Assembly (NCBI RefSeq): GCF_013423485.1
Contig: NZ_JABFFR010000044.1
Location: forward strand, 1 to 60,639
From: Azospirillum oleiclasticum
GTDB taxonomy: Bacteria > Pseudomonadota > Alphaproteobacteria > Azospirillales > Azospirillaceae
Length of the DNA stretch: 60,639 bases
Direction of reading: 5' to 3'
Of the stretch, positions 18,001 to 24,137 are shown in pieces. The position numbers were made by a program, and so were the translations under genes. Each line of letters opens with the position of its first letter. The first letter of the stretch is position 1. The notes under the pieces were generated by a model. The model worked only from the letters and a program-made list of their open reading frames with translations. It searched no databases and was not told the origin of the DNA.

Positions 18001-18370
18001 GCAGGTGGGGGCGCTCACCAACGCCCAGATCGCCGCGCTCAGCACCACCCAGATCGCCAACCTGTCGGTGACCAGCCTGGAAGCCCTCGGCGCGACCCAG
18101 TTCGCCACCCTGAGCGCCACCCAGGTGGGGGCGCTGACCGTGCCGCAGCTGGCGCAGATGTCGACCACCGCCATCGGCCAGTTGAGCGCGGTGCAGATGG
18201 GCGGGCTGACCACCACCACCATCGCCCGGCTGGCGCAGACCACCATCAACGCGCTGACCGCCAGCCAGATCCTGGCGCTGACGGCGGCGCAGATCGACGC
18301 CTTCACCACCACCCAGATCGGCTGGATGACCGCCGAGCAGCAGGCGGCGCTGGGTGCCGCGGTGGCCTGA
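9017..18370 (+). CDS. Giant Thr/Ser-rich octapeptide-repeat protein of unknown function
   Basis: About 3117 residues, nearly all in an eight-residue repeat of form L-[TS]-x-T-Q-[ILVM]-x-[GAS] (for example LTTTQIAG), some 390 units. I do not recognise a characterised family. It is rich in Thr, Ser, Ala, Leu and Gln, very poor in charged and aromatic residues, and has no Cys from the chosen start. There is no Sec signal peptide, membrane segment, RTX nonapeptide or visible enzymatic domain; the last residues are MTAEQQAALGAAVA. The GTG at 9017 is chosen because GGAG precedes it and the upstream residues break the repeat; the open frame itself extends to 8921. The T-x-x-Q spacing could cap short helices, suggesting an elongated solenoid or fibre. 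It ends 27 bases before a GT41 glycosyltransferase, whose substrate it may be. A surface or adhesive role is inference. Confidence 0.85.
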   Translation: MSSFVTSLTTEQVARLTTTAMRALTPTDVGAFSLVQMEVLSGTQLAALSTTAMRGLTTTQIASLTPAQMKFSGQQLSVLLDAQQDAIDVEAIAALTTAQLKGLTATDLGELTDAQFAMLSSSQLAVLNATQMRGLTTTQIGLLTTTQLAGLSSGHIGALAPARFAALGTESLAALKATQISGITPTQLVALTTTQFSAWSPTQIAVFPTAHFAGISPAKMAELTVTQLSGLRATQMAVLTPGQIAALPTTSIVALAPTQIAGLTVTGIMSLTDSQLAVLSSQQIAGMSTTSIRGLSITDIAAMSVAQLSGLTAAQIAAMNQTQIRNLSVADIDDLTTTQLRGLAPTQVGSLTLDQVGALSATQLASLTAAQTTGLAASQLEVLNADQLGALATTQIKALSTAAVRGLTTASLQALSASQFAALTATQIANLTTPQFEGLTPTQVGALSITQASGLTAVKLQAMSPEQLAALSATQIAAVTSTAIVGLSETHMGALTVTQVAGLTAAQISALTATQIRGFGPASLAALRPSQLAAVTSTQIAALAPAQIASMDTTLLTRLSVTQFRALNAAGISALATDQLAVLSTTQVAALTATQMRGLNTAVLDALDTTQFSALQSAHIASLTPGQIAGLSTTMIARLSPAQIGGFTTAQVAAITPEQIGALSTTQIRSLAPANARMLGAQQIAALGTDQVAALTSAQIAGLSAAGIRGLGETHVAALTLTQIEALPAAQMGAFSAASVTGFSPTQLGRLNATQLRGLTAGALRALTTTQLGGLTGTQLAALSAPQAGSLTAEQIGGLTTTQIRSLPSTQWAALGYDALGALTTSQIAALNTTQLSGLGATAVAALTTTQVAALGADQIRGFTTTAIKGLTDAQVEVLTTTQLAGLTTQQVAALSADTVDSLTTTQLSSLSDSQTRSLTAAQFAAMYVAQVQGLTPTDLAALSTTQMRGLSSTVVAALTDTQLAALSTLQFAALSASGIGGLTATRIEGLAATQFAALAPTQVAGLTATQIGGLTATTLAALSTAQVRGLTASQLSQLTATQLDGLPATTVTALSANAVTGLTATQLDGLSSTTWNALAPTQIAALTATQLGGLTPTAVAGLTTSQVKALTATQMRALSTTGVASLTATQLAVLGTAQLAGLADSGIAALTSTQLAALTPIQTAALAAGAVDGLTADQVAALTTTQIRSLTTTQLAALSTTALGGLAATQIAALGGDQVAAFSATALGALSTTQLGAFVTTQVAALGTKALTGLSSGQVAALSTTQLNSLTTTQAAALGADELAGLTAGQVGALASTLLRALTGAQLSALDTTRLQSLTTTSVAGLTVAQLRTLTTTAVSSLSTTQVGALSTAQIQQFTAAGIGGFTATQVAALTTTQLAAFTANQMAGLNATQMAALTPAQLDAFSTTQFAALSPGQLGALTTTQLAGLTPTRMTQWSATAIRGLTEEQLRSLTTTQVAGLTSTQVAALTPAQLEALAPTQWAALTTTQVNALTVTQVPALSADTVAGLSTTQIAAMPTLQFRWLSPTGIEALSTAQLAAMSSSQLGALAPAAMRGMSGEQLAGLTTTQLQGLNNAQVAGLSPLAVAALSTTQIAALTTTQASGLNASGLASLSAEQIAALAPTHIAALNAPAMAGLSAWQLSGLTTDQVAALAPTQLAALGTSQIGGLATTAIAALTTTQVRGLTAAQLGALDAAQLGALTTTAVASLTTTQLRGLADGMVGGLTPTQLGALAATQLAALSATGIGGLTGEQMAGLTQTQIRALSATQIGALSTTQIAGLTTTTLAALAATQMAGLTAAQAAALGDTQLAALATTQLAALSVTALHGLSGSQLAALDATQAAALTATQVAGLTTTQIGALDSTGVARLTATQIRALSAAQVAALPADGIAALTTTQLDAFGSPQMAGLTQTAVAALSTTQLDSLAPTQVAAIAATSVDGLTGTQMAALSTTQLRALTATQLGGLTVDGVGGLSTTQLGALSVQQMAGLGSDAVGALTATQLGALATTQLAALSATAMRGLSEAQLGGVLTATQFAALTSTQLGGLTAAQMVALPTTALTALTSTQLRGLTATQVGALDPSQLASLGTSQIAALGAHQLGAVTTTQVEALTPAQLAVLSSAQMAALSDEGVAGLTATQMAALTATQLAALTPAQIGALTTTQVGGLLASGIGSLTTSQLGGLRPTHIAALSATQLAGLTTAQMASLSAAAVGGLGSAQVAALAPTQLAVLTGTQLGGLSTDGLAGLTTTQLATLTTGQWRGLTAGQMHALSSEQLAALDTTDLAALTATQLGGLSGPQVQELAATQLASLASTQLAGLSGTAVGALTTTQAAALTTSQLRGLTAGQMGALSAAALRGLSATQFAAFTTTQMGGLTADSMAALTTTQLAGLAATQIGALSATALGGLTDEQTVTLSATQLAGLSNTRIASLSADQVDSLTTTQLAGLSLAQLRSLTPAQMGALTGAQLEGLPTTTLAMLTPAQFGGLTETQVADLSTTLLQRMTPAQLSGLSTSAIGGLSQTQIAALDGTQLRGLLPMQIAALTTAQVGGLTADELAALATSQLAALAATGIAAMGATQLGSLTATQLAALTPAQLGGLTATQAAALAPTQLASLAATQVAGLSTTAVAGLTTTQLASLTSTQLRGLTPAQMGALTATQAAGLSTSALAVLTAAQVNGLRETGVAALTTTQLDRLTSTQLGWLSASGLGGLTDTQVAALTTTQLRGLSAAQVGALDSTAVDALTAAQLAAFTATQLRGLTETQMGGLTPAQIAGLSTAAVSALASTQLRGLSTDGMAALTAAQIGALSTAQVASLSTTGIRGLTATQIGALTTAQLQSLTTAQIAALSSTQVAGLTTAEIAALTTGQIAGLTATGAAALTATQFAALTTTQIGALSAAGIGGLTAANLSALTTTQLAAWSPAQVGAISVTGLEGLSAAQTAALTTTQLAGLASTQLESLTTTMVAGLTTTQIRALTGAQLNAIGRVPLRALGTEQVGALTNAQIAALSTTQIANLSVTSLEALGATQFATLSATQVGALTVPQLAQMSTTAIGQLSAVQMGGLTTTTIARLAQTTINALTASQILALTAAQIDAFTTTQIGWMTAEQQAALGAAVA
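9035..18345 (+). repeat. 24-base coding repeat array (about 390 octapeptide units)
   Basis: The unit at DNA level is close to CTGACCACCACCCAGCTC plus six more bases, but copies differ mainly at synonymous and variable positions, so the octapeptide is better conserved than the DNA. I found two register slips: a seven-residue unit near residue 71 (after LTPAQMK) and an extra Val near residue 2031 (GGVLTATQF). In parts I indexed, a unit with Ala, Gly, Ser or Thr in place of Gln recurs roughly every three to five units. Confidence 0.9.
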
Positions 18371-18397
18371 GGCGCGTAGCACGGCAAGGGACCCTTC

Positions 18398-20404
18398 ATG
18401 AACGGCGACATCCTGGCAGCGGCGATCCGGCGGGCGGAGGAGCGCGACCTCAGCGTCATGGACCTGATCCATGCGGCGGAGGCGGCGGCCGCGGCCGGCG
18501 GCCCGGCGGCGGCGTTGCCGCTCTACGCGGCGTGGGTGGCGCACAACGCCGACAACCCGCTGCTCTACGCGGTGCTGTTCAACCAGTGCGTCATCCTCTC
18601 CGCCACCGGCCGGCTGGAGGAGGCGCGGGCCGGGCTGGAGCGGGCCATCGCCCTCAACCCCGACTTCCTGTCGGCCCACATCAACCTCGGCCATGTGCTG
18701 GAGCGTCTGGGATCGCCGGCGGACGCGGTGATGCGCTGGACGGACCTTCTCAACCGCCTCGCCCCAGTCACCGGCAGCGCCGTGGCCCACAAGACCACCG
18801 CCCTCAACCAGCTCGCCCGCGTGCTGGAGGAAAGCCATCAGGACGAGCCGGCCGAGGCCATGCTGCACCAGTCGCTCGACCTCGACCGCAACCAGCGCGA
18901 GGTGCTCCAGCACTATGTCGCGCTGCGCCAGCGGCAGTGCGAATGGCCGGTGGTGCGCCCGTGGGACCGGGTGGGGCGCGAGGCGCTGGTCGCCGGCATG
19001 TCGCCGCTCTCCATGGCCGCCTGGGCCGACGACCCGATGCTGCATCTGGCCGCCGCCTGGAACTACAATTTGCGCGATGTCGGCGCGCCGGGGCCGGGGC
19101 TGGTCACCTCCCACTGGGCGGCGCTGGAGGGGCAGGGCGGGGGTCCGCTGCGCGTCGGCTACCTGTCGTCGGACCTGCGCGACCACGCGGTCGGCTACCT
19201 GACGGCGGAGGTCTTCGGGCTGCACGACCGCGGCCGGGTGGAGGTGTACGCCTATTACTGCGGCCCGCGGCTGGGCGGGGCCTTGCAGGAGCGCATCAAG
19301 GGCACGGTCGACCACTGGCTCGACATCGGCGACCTGGACGACGCGGCGGCGGCGCGGCGCATCGCCGACGACGGCATCCAGATCCTGGTCGACCTCAACG
19401 GCTACACCCGCGACGGGCGGACGAAGCTGGTGGCGCTGCGCCCGGCCCCGGTGATCGTCAACTGGCTGGGCTACCCCGGCACCATGGGCAGCCCCTACCA
19501 CCACTACATCATTGCCGACGACTGGATCATCCCGCCCGACGACGAGATCTTCTACTCGGAGACGGTGCTGCGGCTGCCCTGCTACCAGCCCAACGACCGC
19601 CAGCGCACGGTCGCCGCCGACCGCCCGACACGGGCGGAGATGGGGCTGCCCGACGACGCCATGGTCTTCTGCTGCTTCAACGGCCTGCACAAGATCACCC
19701 GCTTCACCGCCGAGCGCTGGCTGACCGTGCTGGAGCGGGTGCCGGGCAGCGTGCTGTGGCTGCTGTCGGGCGCACCGGGGGCGGAGGCGCGGCTGCGCGA
19801 TCTCGCGACGGCGCGCGGCATCGCGGCGGAGCGGCTGGTCTTCGCGGAGAAGATGGCGAACGCCCGCCACCTCGCCCGCTATCCGCTGGCCGACCTGTTC
19901 CTCGACACCATGCCCTACGGCGCGCACACCACCGCGTCGGACGCGCTGTGGATGGGGGTGCCGATGCTGACGCTGAGCGGCCGCTCCTTCGCGTCGCGGG
20001 TCTGCGGCAGCCTGCTGCGCGCCGCCGGTCTGCCCGAACTGGTCTGCGCCACGCCGGGGGAGTATGTGGACCGCGCCGTCGCACTCGGCCGCGACCGGGC
20101 GCGCACCGCGCGCTACCGGGAACGGCTGGCGGCAAGGCGCGAGAGCTGCGCGCTTTTCGACACGCCCGGCCTCGTCCGCCGGCTGGAGGATCTGTTCGAG
20201 GCGATGTGGGACGACTGCCGCCAGGGGCGGCTGCCGGTGCCGGACCTCGCCAACCTCGACGTCTATCTGGAAACCGGGATGACCCACGACCACGACGCGG
20301 TGGAGGCGACGGCCATCCCGGACCTCCGCGGCTGGTGGCGCGACCGCCTCGCCCGCCGCCACGCCTGGCGCCCGGTGCCGGCCGACCGACGGCTGTGGGG
20401 GTAG
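18398..20404 (+). CDS. TPR-containing GT41 (OGT/SPINDLY-type) O-linked glycosyltransferase
   Basis: A 668-residue protein with TPR-like helices at about residues 15-200 and a GT41 catalytic region after about 250. Motifs align with human O-GlcNAc transferase: RVGYLSSDLRDHAVGYL with H263 at the OGT His498 position, VNWLGYPGTMG, CFNGLHKI with K432 matching the UDP-binding lysine, and HTTASDALWMGVPMLTL at about 510. The family transfers a sugar from a nucleotide donor to Ser/Thr in the cytoplasm; the donor here is not predictable. It begins 27 bases after the giant Thr/Ser-rich repeat gene, with AAGGGA before its ATG, so the two are probably one transcript and the repeat protein is the likely acceptor. 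Flagellin or another adhesin are alternative substrates. Confidence 0.9.
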   Translation: MNGDILAAAIRRAEERDLSVMDLIHAAEAAAAAGGPAAALPLYAAWVAHNADNPLLYAVLFNQCVILSATGRLEEARAGLERAIALNPDFLSAHINLGHVLERLGSPADAVMRWTDLLNRLAPVTGSAVAHKTTALNQLARVLEESHQDEPAEAMLHQSLDLDRNQREVLQHYVALRQRQCEWPVVRPWDRVGREALVAGMSPLSMAAWADDPMLHLAAAWNYNLRDVGAPGPGLVTSHWAALEGQGGGPLRVGYLSSDLRDHAVGYLTAEVFGLHDRGRVEVYAYYCGPRLGGALQERIKGTVDHWLDIGDLDDAAAARRIADDGIQILVDLNGYTRDGRTKLVALRPAPVIVNWLGYPGTMGSPYHHYIIADDWIIPPDDEIFYSETVLRLPCYQPNDRQRTVAADRPTRAEMGLPDDAMVFCCFNGLHKITRFTAERWLTVLERVPGSVLWLLSGAPGAEARLRDLATARGIAAERLVFAEKMANARHLARYPLADLFLDTMPYGAHTTASDALWMGVPMLTLSGRSFASRVCGSLLRAAGLPELVCATPGEYVDRAVALGRDRARTARYRERLAARRESCALFDTPGLVRRLEDLFEAMWDDCRQGRLPVPDLANLDVYLETGMTHDHDAVEATAIPDLRGWWRDRLARRHAWRPVPADRRLWG

Positions 20405-20461
20405 GCCGCGCGCGACTGCCGCAACCCAGACCGGTGCGTTTCGCGGAGCGGGATCGCCAGA

Positions 20462-20475
20462 ACTGATATACCAGT
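20462..20475 (+). promoter_or_regulatory. GntR-type palindromic operator upstream of the lactate-permease-family gene
   Basis: ACTGATATACCAGT is a 14-base palindrome with one mismatched pair, close to the TGGTATACCA sites bound by FadR-subfamily GntR regulators. It lies 39 bases before the ATG at 20514, a usual place for a repressor site. No regulator gene adjoins it. Confidence 0.5.
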
Positions 20476-20513
20476 GTGCCGCACACGTTCCCTGTCCGCG
20501 GCGGTATCCGATC

Positions 20514-21962
20514 ATGGCCCTGGCCTTCCACGCCCTTCCGCTCGCCGGCACCATCCTTCTGCTGGCGTCGCGGCGCGTCAGCCTGCTGGGGGCCGGCTCG
20601 GTCGGCATGCTGCTGGCGATGGCGACGCTCGCCGCCGTGCAGCCGGACGCCGGGACCGCCGTCGCCGTGGTGGCGCGGAAGGCGGCGGAGGGGGTGTGGC
20701 TGGCGTGGCATGCCATGTCGATCATCGCCGCCGGCCTGCTGTTCCACCGCGCCTACGAGGCGCGCCCGGTGGCGGCCGAGGCGGCGGCGGGCGTGGAGGA
20801 CCGGCGCCGCACCGCCGTCACCGCCTGCTTCCTGGTCGGACCCTTCGCCGAATCGGTCACCGGCTTCGGCATCGGGCTGGTGGTGGCGCTCGCCATGCTG
20901 CGCCCGCTCGACCTGCCGCCGGTGCGCGCCGCCGCTCTCGGCCTGTTCAGCCAGATCCTGGTGCCCTGGGGCGCCATGGGGGTGGGCACGCGGGTGGGGG
21001 CGGAGCTGGTGGGCGTGACCTTCGCCGATCTCGGCAGCACCTCGGCGCTGCTGATGCTGGTGGTGCTGCCGGGTGTGCTGCCGGTCTTCTGGTGGCTGAT
21101 CCACCGGTCGGGCATCGCGTCGCGCCCCGCCGACCGACTGCGCGATCTGCTGCTGGTGCTGGCGCTGGGCGGGCTGATCTGGGCCACCAACCGGTTCGTC
21201 GCGCCGGAGCTGGGCGGCGGACTGTCCACCGGGCTGCTGCTTCTGCTGCTGGAGGGGCCGCGCCGGCTGCGCGATCCGGCCGCCCTGCCGCGACTCGCCG
21301 GGCGGCTGTGGCCCTACGCGCTGCTGGTCGGCGGGCTGATGGCGACACGGTTGCTGCCGCCGCTGTCGGGCTGGACCGCGTCGTGGCTGGTGCTCGACCC
21401 CTTCGACGGGCTCGCCCCGCTGCCCGTCCTGCGCCACCCGTCGAGCTGGCTGGTGCTGCTGGCGATGGCGCTTCTGGTCAGGCTGCCGCCGGGTGCCGCG
21501 GGAGGAGTCGTCACGGGGGCGTTGCGCGCCGCCCTGATGCCGATGGCGACGACGCTGGTCTTCATCGTGCTCGCCGTCTGCATGGCCGCCTCCGGCGGTG
21601 CGGCACTGTTCGGGGCGGCGTGGCGCGAACTCGCCGGTCCCTTCGCCGTGCTGGCGACCCCGCTGTTCGGGGCGGCGGTGGGGATGCTGACCGGATCGAA
21701 CACCGCCGGCAACGCGCTGATGATGACCATCCAGTTGAACCTTGCCGCCGGCAGCGGCGTGCCGCCGCTGCTGGTCGCCGCCCTGCAAGCCGTGTCGGGC
21801 AGCCTGTGGACCATGCTGAACCCCGGCCGCATCGTCATGGCGGCCAGCCTCCTGGGGCTGGCGCGGGCGGAGGGGGCGGTCTACCGGGCGTCCCTGCCGA
21901 TCGGTGTCGCCGCGGTGCTGGTCCTGCTCGCGGTGGTGGCGGTGGCCCGCTTCGCGGCCTGA
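20514..21962 (+). CDS. L-lactate permease (LctP/LldP) family transporter, divergent
   Basis: A 482-residue polytopic membrane protein with about twelve or more hydrophobic segments. Family hallmarks are GPFAESVTGFGIGLVVALAMLRPL in the first half and GMLTGSNTAGNALMMTIQ in the second, the paired motifs of lactate/glycolate permeases. It is somewhat shorter than E. coli LldP (about 550 residues), so substrate specificity (lactate, glycolate or another 2-hydroxy acid) is open. The gene is monocistronic in this window and is preceded by a GntR-like palindrome; no lactate dehydrogenase gene lies nearby. Confidence 0.8.
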   Translation: MALAFHALPLAGTILLLASRRVSLLGAGSVGMLLAMATLAAVQPDAGTAVAVVARKAAEGVWLAWHAMSIIAAGLLFHRAYEARPVAAEAAAGVEDRRRTAVTACFLVGPFAESVTGFGIGLVVALAMLRPLDLPPVRAAALGLFSQILVPWGAMGVGTRVGAELVGVTFADLGSTSALLMLVVLPGVLPVFWWLIHRSGIASRPADRLRDLLLVLALGGLIWATNRFVAPELGGGLSTGLLLLLLEGPRRLRDPAALPRLAGRLWPYALLVGGLMATRLLPPLSGWTASWLVLDPFDGLAPLPVLRHPSSWLVLLAMALLVRLPPGAAGGVVTGALRAALMPMATTLVFIVLAVCMAASGGAALFGAAWRELAGPFAVLATPLFGAAVGMLTGSNTAGNALMMTIQLNLAAGSGVPPLLVAALQAVSGSLWTMLNPGRIVMAASLLGLARAEGAVYRASLPIGVAAVLVLLAVVAVARFAA

Positions 21963-22076
21963 ACGCGGCAACTCCGCGCGGGGTATACTGACCGTCCAGG
22001 GCTGACAGCGCCGCCCCCGCCCTGTATGACTCGTGTCCCCAGGAACATCGGTTTCGAGCACGGACCCCGGCAGGCG

Positions 22077-22490
22077 ATGGCAAGCAGGACACGAGGCAGG
22101 AAGCGGCGCCGCGGCGTACCGCAGCGGCAGACCGCGCCGGCGCGCAGGACCACGCAGGCGGCGGCGCTCGCGATGGCCAGTGCGGCGGAGGAGGGGACCG
22201 CGGACGGAGCGGACTCGCGGCCCTACGGCTTGCCGCCGGCGTCCGGGCGGCCGCTCCGTCCGCACCAGCTTCCGCCGCCGCCCACGCCGCGCGGCCGGCG
22301 CGGTGTCGTCAACAGCTCGCCGGAGCTGGACCAGGGCGCCTTCCTCGGCCCGGAGCAGCGCCGCCTGCTCGCCGCCCAGCGCGCCGTGCAGAGCCGCGGC
22401 ACCCGCCGCCGCCGCGGTCTTCTCGCCGCCGGGCTGCTCGCGCTGCCGGCGCTGGCGGCGGTCGCCGCGTGGCTGGCCGGCTGGATCTGA
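22077..22490 (+). CDS. Small basic protein with a C-terminal membrane anchor, unknown
   Basis: I do not recognise a family. The 137-residue product starts MASRTRGRKRRRGV, is Arg- and Pro-rich, has a conserved-looking stretch VVNSSPELDQGAFLGPEQRRLLAAQRAVQSRG, then Arg-rich residues and one hydrophobic helix (LLAAGLLALPALAAVAAWLAGW) at the extreme C-terminus, a tail-anchor arrangement with the N-terminus in the cytoplasm. An ATG at 22026 would add 17 residues but has no visible ribosome-binding site; GGCAGG precedes 22077. It converges on the GST gene. Confidence 0.5.
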   Translation: MASRTRGRKRRRGVPQRQTAPARRTTQAAALAMASAAEEGTADGADSRPYGLPPASGRPLRPHQLPPPPTPRGRRGVVNSSPELDQGAFLGPEQRRLLAAQRAVQSRGTRRRRGLLAAGLLALPALAAVAAWLAGWI

Positions 22491-22514
22491 GGGCGCTGCT
22501 CACCCGCCCTGCGC

Positions 22515-23132
22515 TCAGCCGTCGTGCGGCCAGGCGGTGAAGGCCACCGTCGCCTCGGCACGTGCGGAGAAGGCGGCGAGCGCCGGGTGATCCGCCAACG
22601 GAACCACGCCGGGCAGAAGCTCCTGGGTGAAATGCCAGACCACCGCGGTGGTGATGTCGGCCTGCAGCGGACGGTCACCGAACAGCCACGCGTCGCCCGT
22701 GCCCAGCTCCGCCTCCAGCAGCCGGAAGGCGGTGAGGAGCTGGCCCCGCACGCGGTCCATCCAGGGCTGGTGGCGCTTCTCCTCCGGTCGCAGCTCCCGC
22801 TCGTAGACCATCTGCACCGCCTTCTCGCAGGCGGCCAGCGCCAGCCCGACGACGCGCTGGGCGCGGGCGTGGTCGGCGAGACCGGCGAGCGACAGCCGCC
22901 GCTCCTCCGGCACCATCCGTTCCAGATGCTCCAGGATCAAGGTGGAATCCATCAGCACCACCCCATCGTCGGTGACGAAGCTCGGCGCCTTCACCACCGG
23001 GTTGATCGCGGCGAAGCTGTCGAAGTGACGGAAGACCGACACCGACTCGTGCGTGACGGGCAGGCCCATCACCTCCATCGACACGGCGACGCGCCGCACA
23101 TAGGGCGAATCCAGCATTCCGATCAGGCGCAT
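22515..23132 (-). CDS. Glutathione S-transferase family protein
   Basis: The 205-residue length and layout are typical. A thioredoxin-fold N-terminal domain opens MRLIGMLDSPYVRRVAVSME and includes NPVVKAPSFVTDDGVVLMDSTLILEHLE, containing the conserved cis-proline turn and the Asp-Ser glutathione-binding pair. The alpha-helical C-terminal domain has GDRPLQADITTAVVWHF, matching the G-[DR]-x-P-[ST]-x-A-D motif loosely. SPYVRR supplies the likely catalytic Ser. The substrate is unknown; detoxification or a disulfide-reduction role are both possible. It lies 42 bases downstream of the MDR gene on the same strand and may be co-transcribed. Confidence 0.88.
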   Translation of the reverse strand: MRLIGMLDSPYVRRVAVSMEVMGLPVTHESVSVFRHFDSFAAINPVVKAPSFVTDDGVVLMDSTLILEHLERMVPEERRLSLAGLADHARAQRVVGLALAACEKAVQMVYERELRPEEKRHQPWMDRVRGQLLTAFRLLEAELGTGDAWLFGDRPLQADITTAVVWHFTQELLPGVVPLADHPALAAFSARAEATVAFTAWPHDG

Positions 23133-23174
23133 CCCGTCATATCTCCCGTGGTTGGCCGCCTTGGTTGGCCGAAG

Positions 23175-24137
23175 TCAGCCCATGACCAGCAGCGGCTTGT
23201 CCCGCCGTCCGGCGGTGTGGAACAGTGCCAGAGCCCGCCGCCACTCGGCCAGCGGCACGGTGGCGACGCCCGGCAGCGGCGCGCGGCGCAGCCGGGGCCA
23301 GAGCGTGCGGAACCAGCCCTGCCACGTCTCCGGCGCCACCGTCGCCAGCCGGTCGCGCAGGTGGAAGCGCCGCAGCGCCGGCCGCACCGCCGGCACGGCG
23401 AAGGGTTGCCCGGACAACAGCCCGTAGGACACGAAATCCCCGCCCGGCGGCATGGCATCCAGGATCGCCTCCGCCAGCGGCCCGCCGACCGCGTCGAAGG
23501 CGACCTCCGCCCGCGCCGCGGCGGCGGTCACGGCGGCGGTGTCGGCCATCGTCACCGGCTCCACGCCAAGGGCGGCCAGCGCCGGGCCATGCGCCGCCGA
23601 GCGGACGATGCCGGTCACCGACCGGGCACCGGCGGCGAAGGCCCAGAGCGCCAGCAGGCCTGCGCAGGCGGACCCCGCCGCGGTCAGCAGCACCCGCCGG
23701 CCGGCCACCGGCCACGCCTCCAGCATCAGCTGGGCCGAGAGCGGGTTGATGTAGGCGCGCGCCGCCAACTCCGTCGGGATGTCGTCGGGCACCGCCACCA
23801 ACCAGGCCGGGTCGGCGTCCACCACGCGCTGCCAGGTGCCCGGCCCGCGCAGCGGCAGCACGCGCGTCCCCTCGGCCAACGCGCCACCGCTCCCGACCAC
23901 CGCCCCCACGCCCTCGTAGCCGGCGACCAGCGGCGGCCGCACCCGGTGGCCGTAGGCGCCGGTGACGGGAATCAGGTCGGAGGGGTTGACGGGGGCCGCG
24001 ATCATGCGGACGCGGACCCGGCCGGGCTCCGGCGGGCCGAGCGGCTGCGACTCCAGCGCCAGCACCTCCCCGGGCGGCCCGAACCGGCGGTAGAGGAGCG
24101 CGTCGTTGCGCAGGCCCGCGGGCGCGGCGTCGGTCAT
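23175..24137 (-). CDS. Zinc-independent MDR-family oxidoreductase (quinone reductase-like)
   Basis: The 320-residue protein has a GroES-like N-terminal domain (ESQPLGPPEPGRVRVRMIAAPVNPSDLIPVTGAYG, GYEGVGAVVGSG) and a Rossmann domain with TAAGSACAGLLALWAFAAGA as the nucleotide loop. The absence of zinc-ligand cysteines and the APVNPSDL motif place it with quinone oxidoreductase or trans-2-enoyl-CoA reductase types. Its ATG overlaps the stop of the upstream PEP-mutase gene (ATGA), so the pair is translationally coupled. Substrate is not predictable. Confidence 0.85.
   Translation of the reverse strand: MTDAAPAGLRNDALLYRRFGPPGEVLALESQPLGPPEPGRVRVRMIAAPVNPSDLIPVTGAYGHRVRPPLVAGYEGVGAVVGSGGALAEGTRVLPLRGPGTWQRVVDADPAWLVAVPDDIPTELAARAYINPLSAQLMLEAWPVAGRRVLLTAAGSACAGLLALWAFAAGARSVTGIVRSAAHGPALAALGVEPVTMADTAAVTAAAARAEVAFDAVGGPLAEAILDAMPPGGDFVSYGLLSGQPFAVPAVRPALRRFHLRDRLATVAPETWQGWFRTLWPRLRRAPLPGVATVPLAEWRRALALFHTAGRRDKPLLVMG

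Noticed and set aside
9035..18345. Tandem array considered as CRISPR, TAL-effector or ice-nucleation repeats
   Set aside because: Units are contiguous 24-base coding repeats with no spacers. TAL repeats are 33-35 residues with paired variable residues, although LTPEQV wording is similar. Ice-nucleation repeats have different octapeptides (AGYGST type).
9470..20725. Antisense open frame of about 3750 codons on the minus strand across the repeat gene and GT41 gene
   Set aside because: A 24-base repeat keeps any stop-free frame open along its whole length, and high GC prolongs this. The product is a Gly/Arg/Gln-rich low-complexity string with no family motif, and it also runs through the real GT41 gene.
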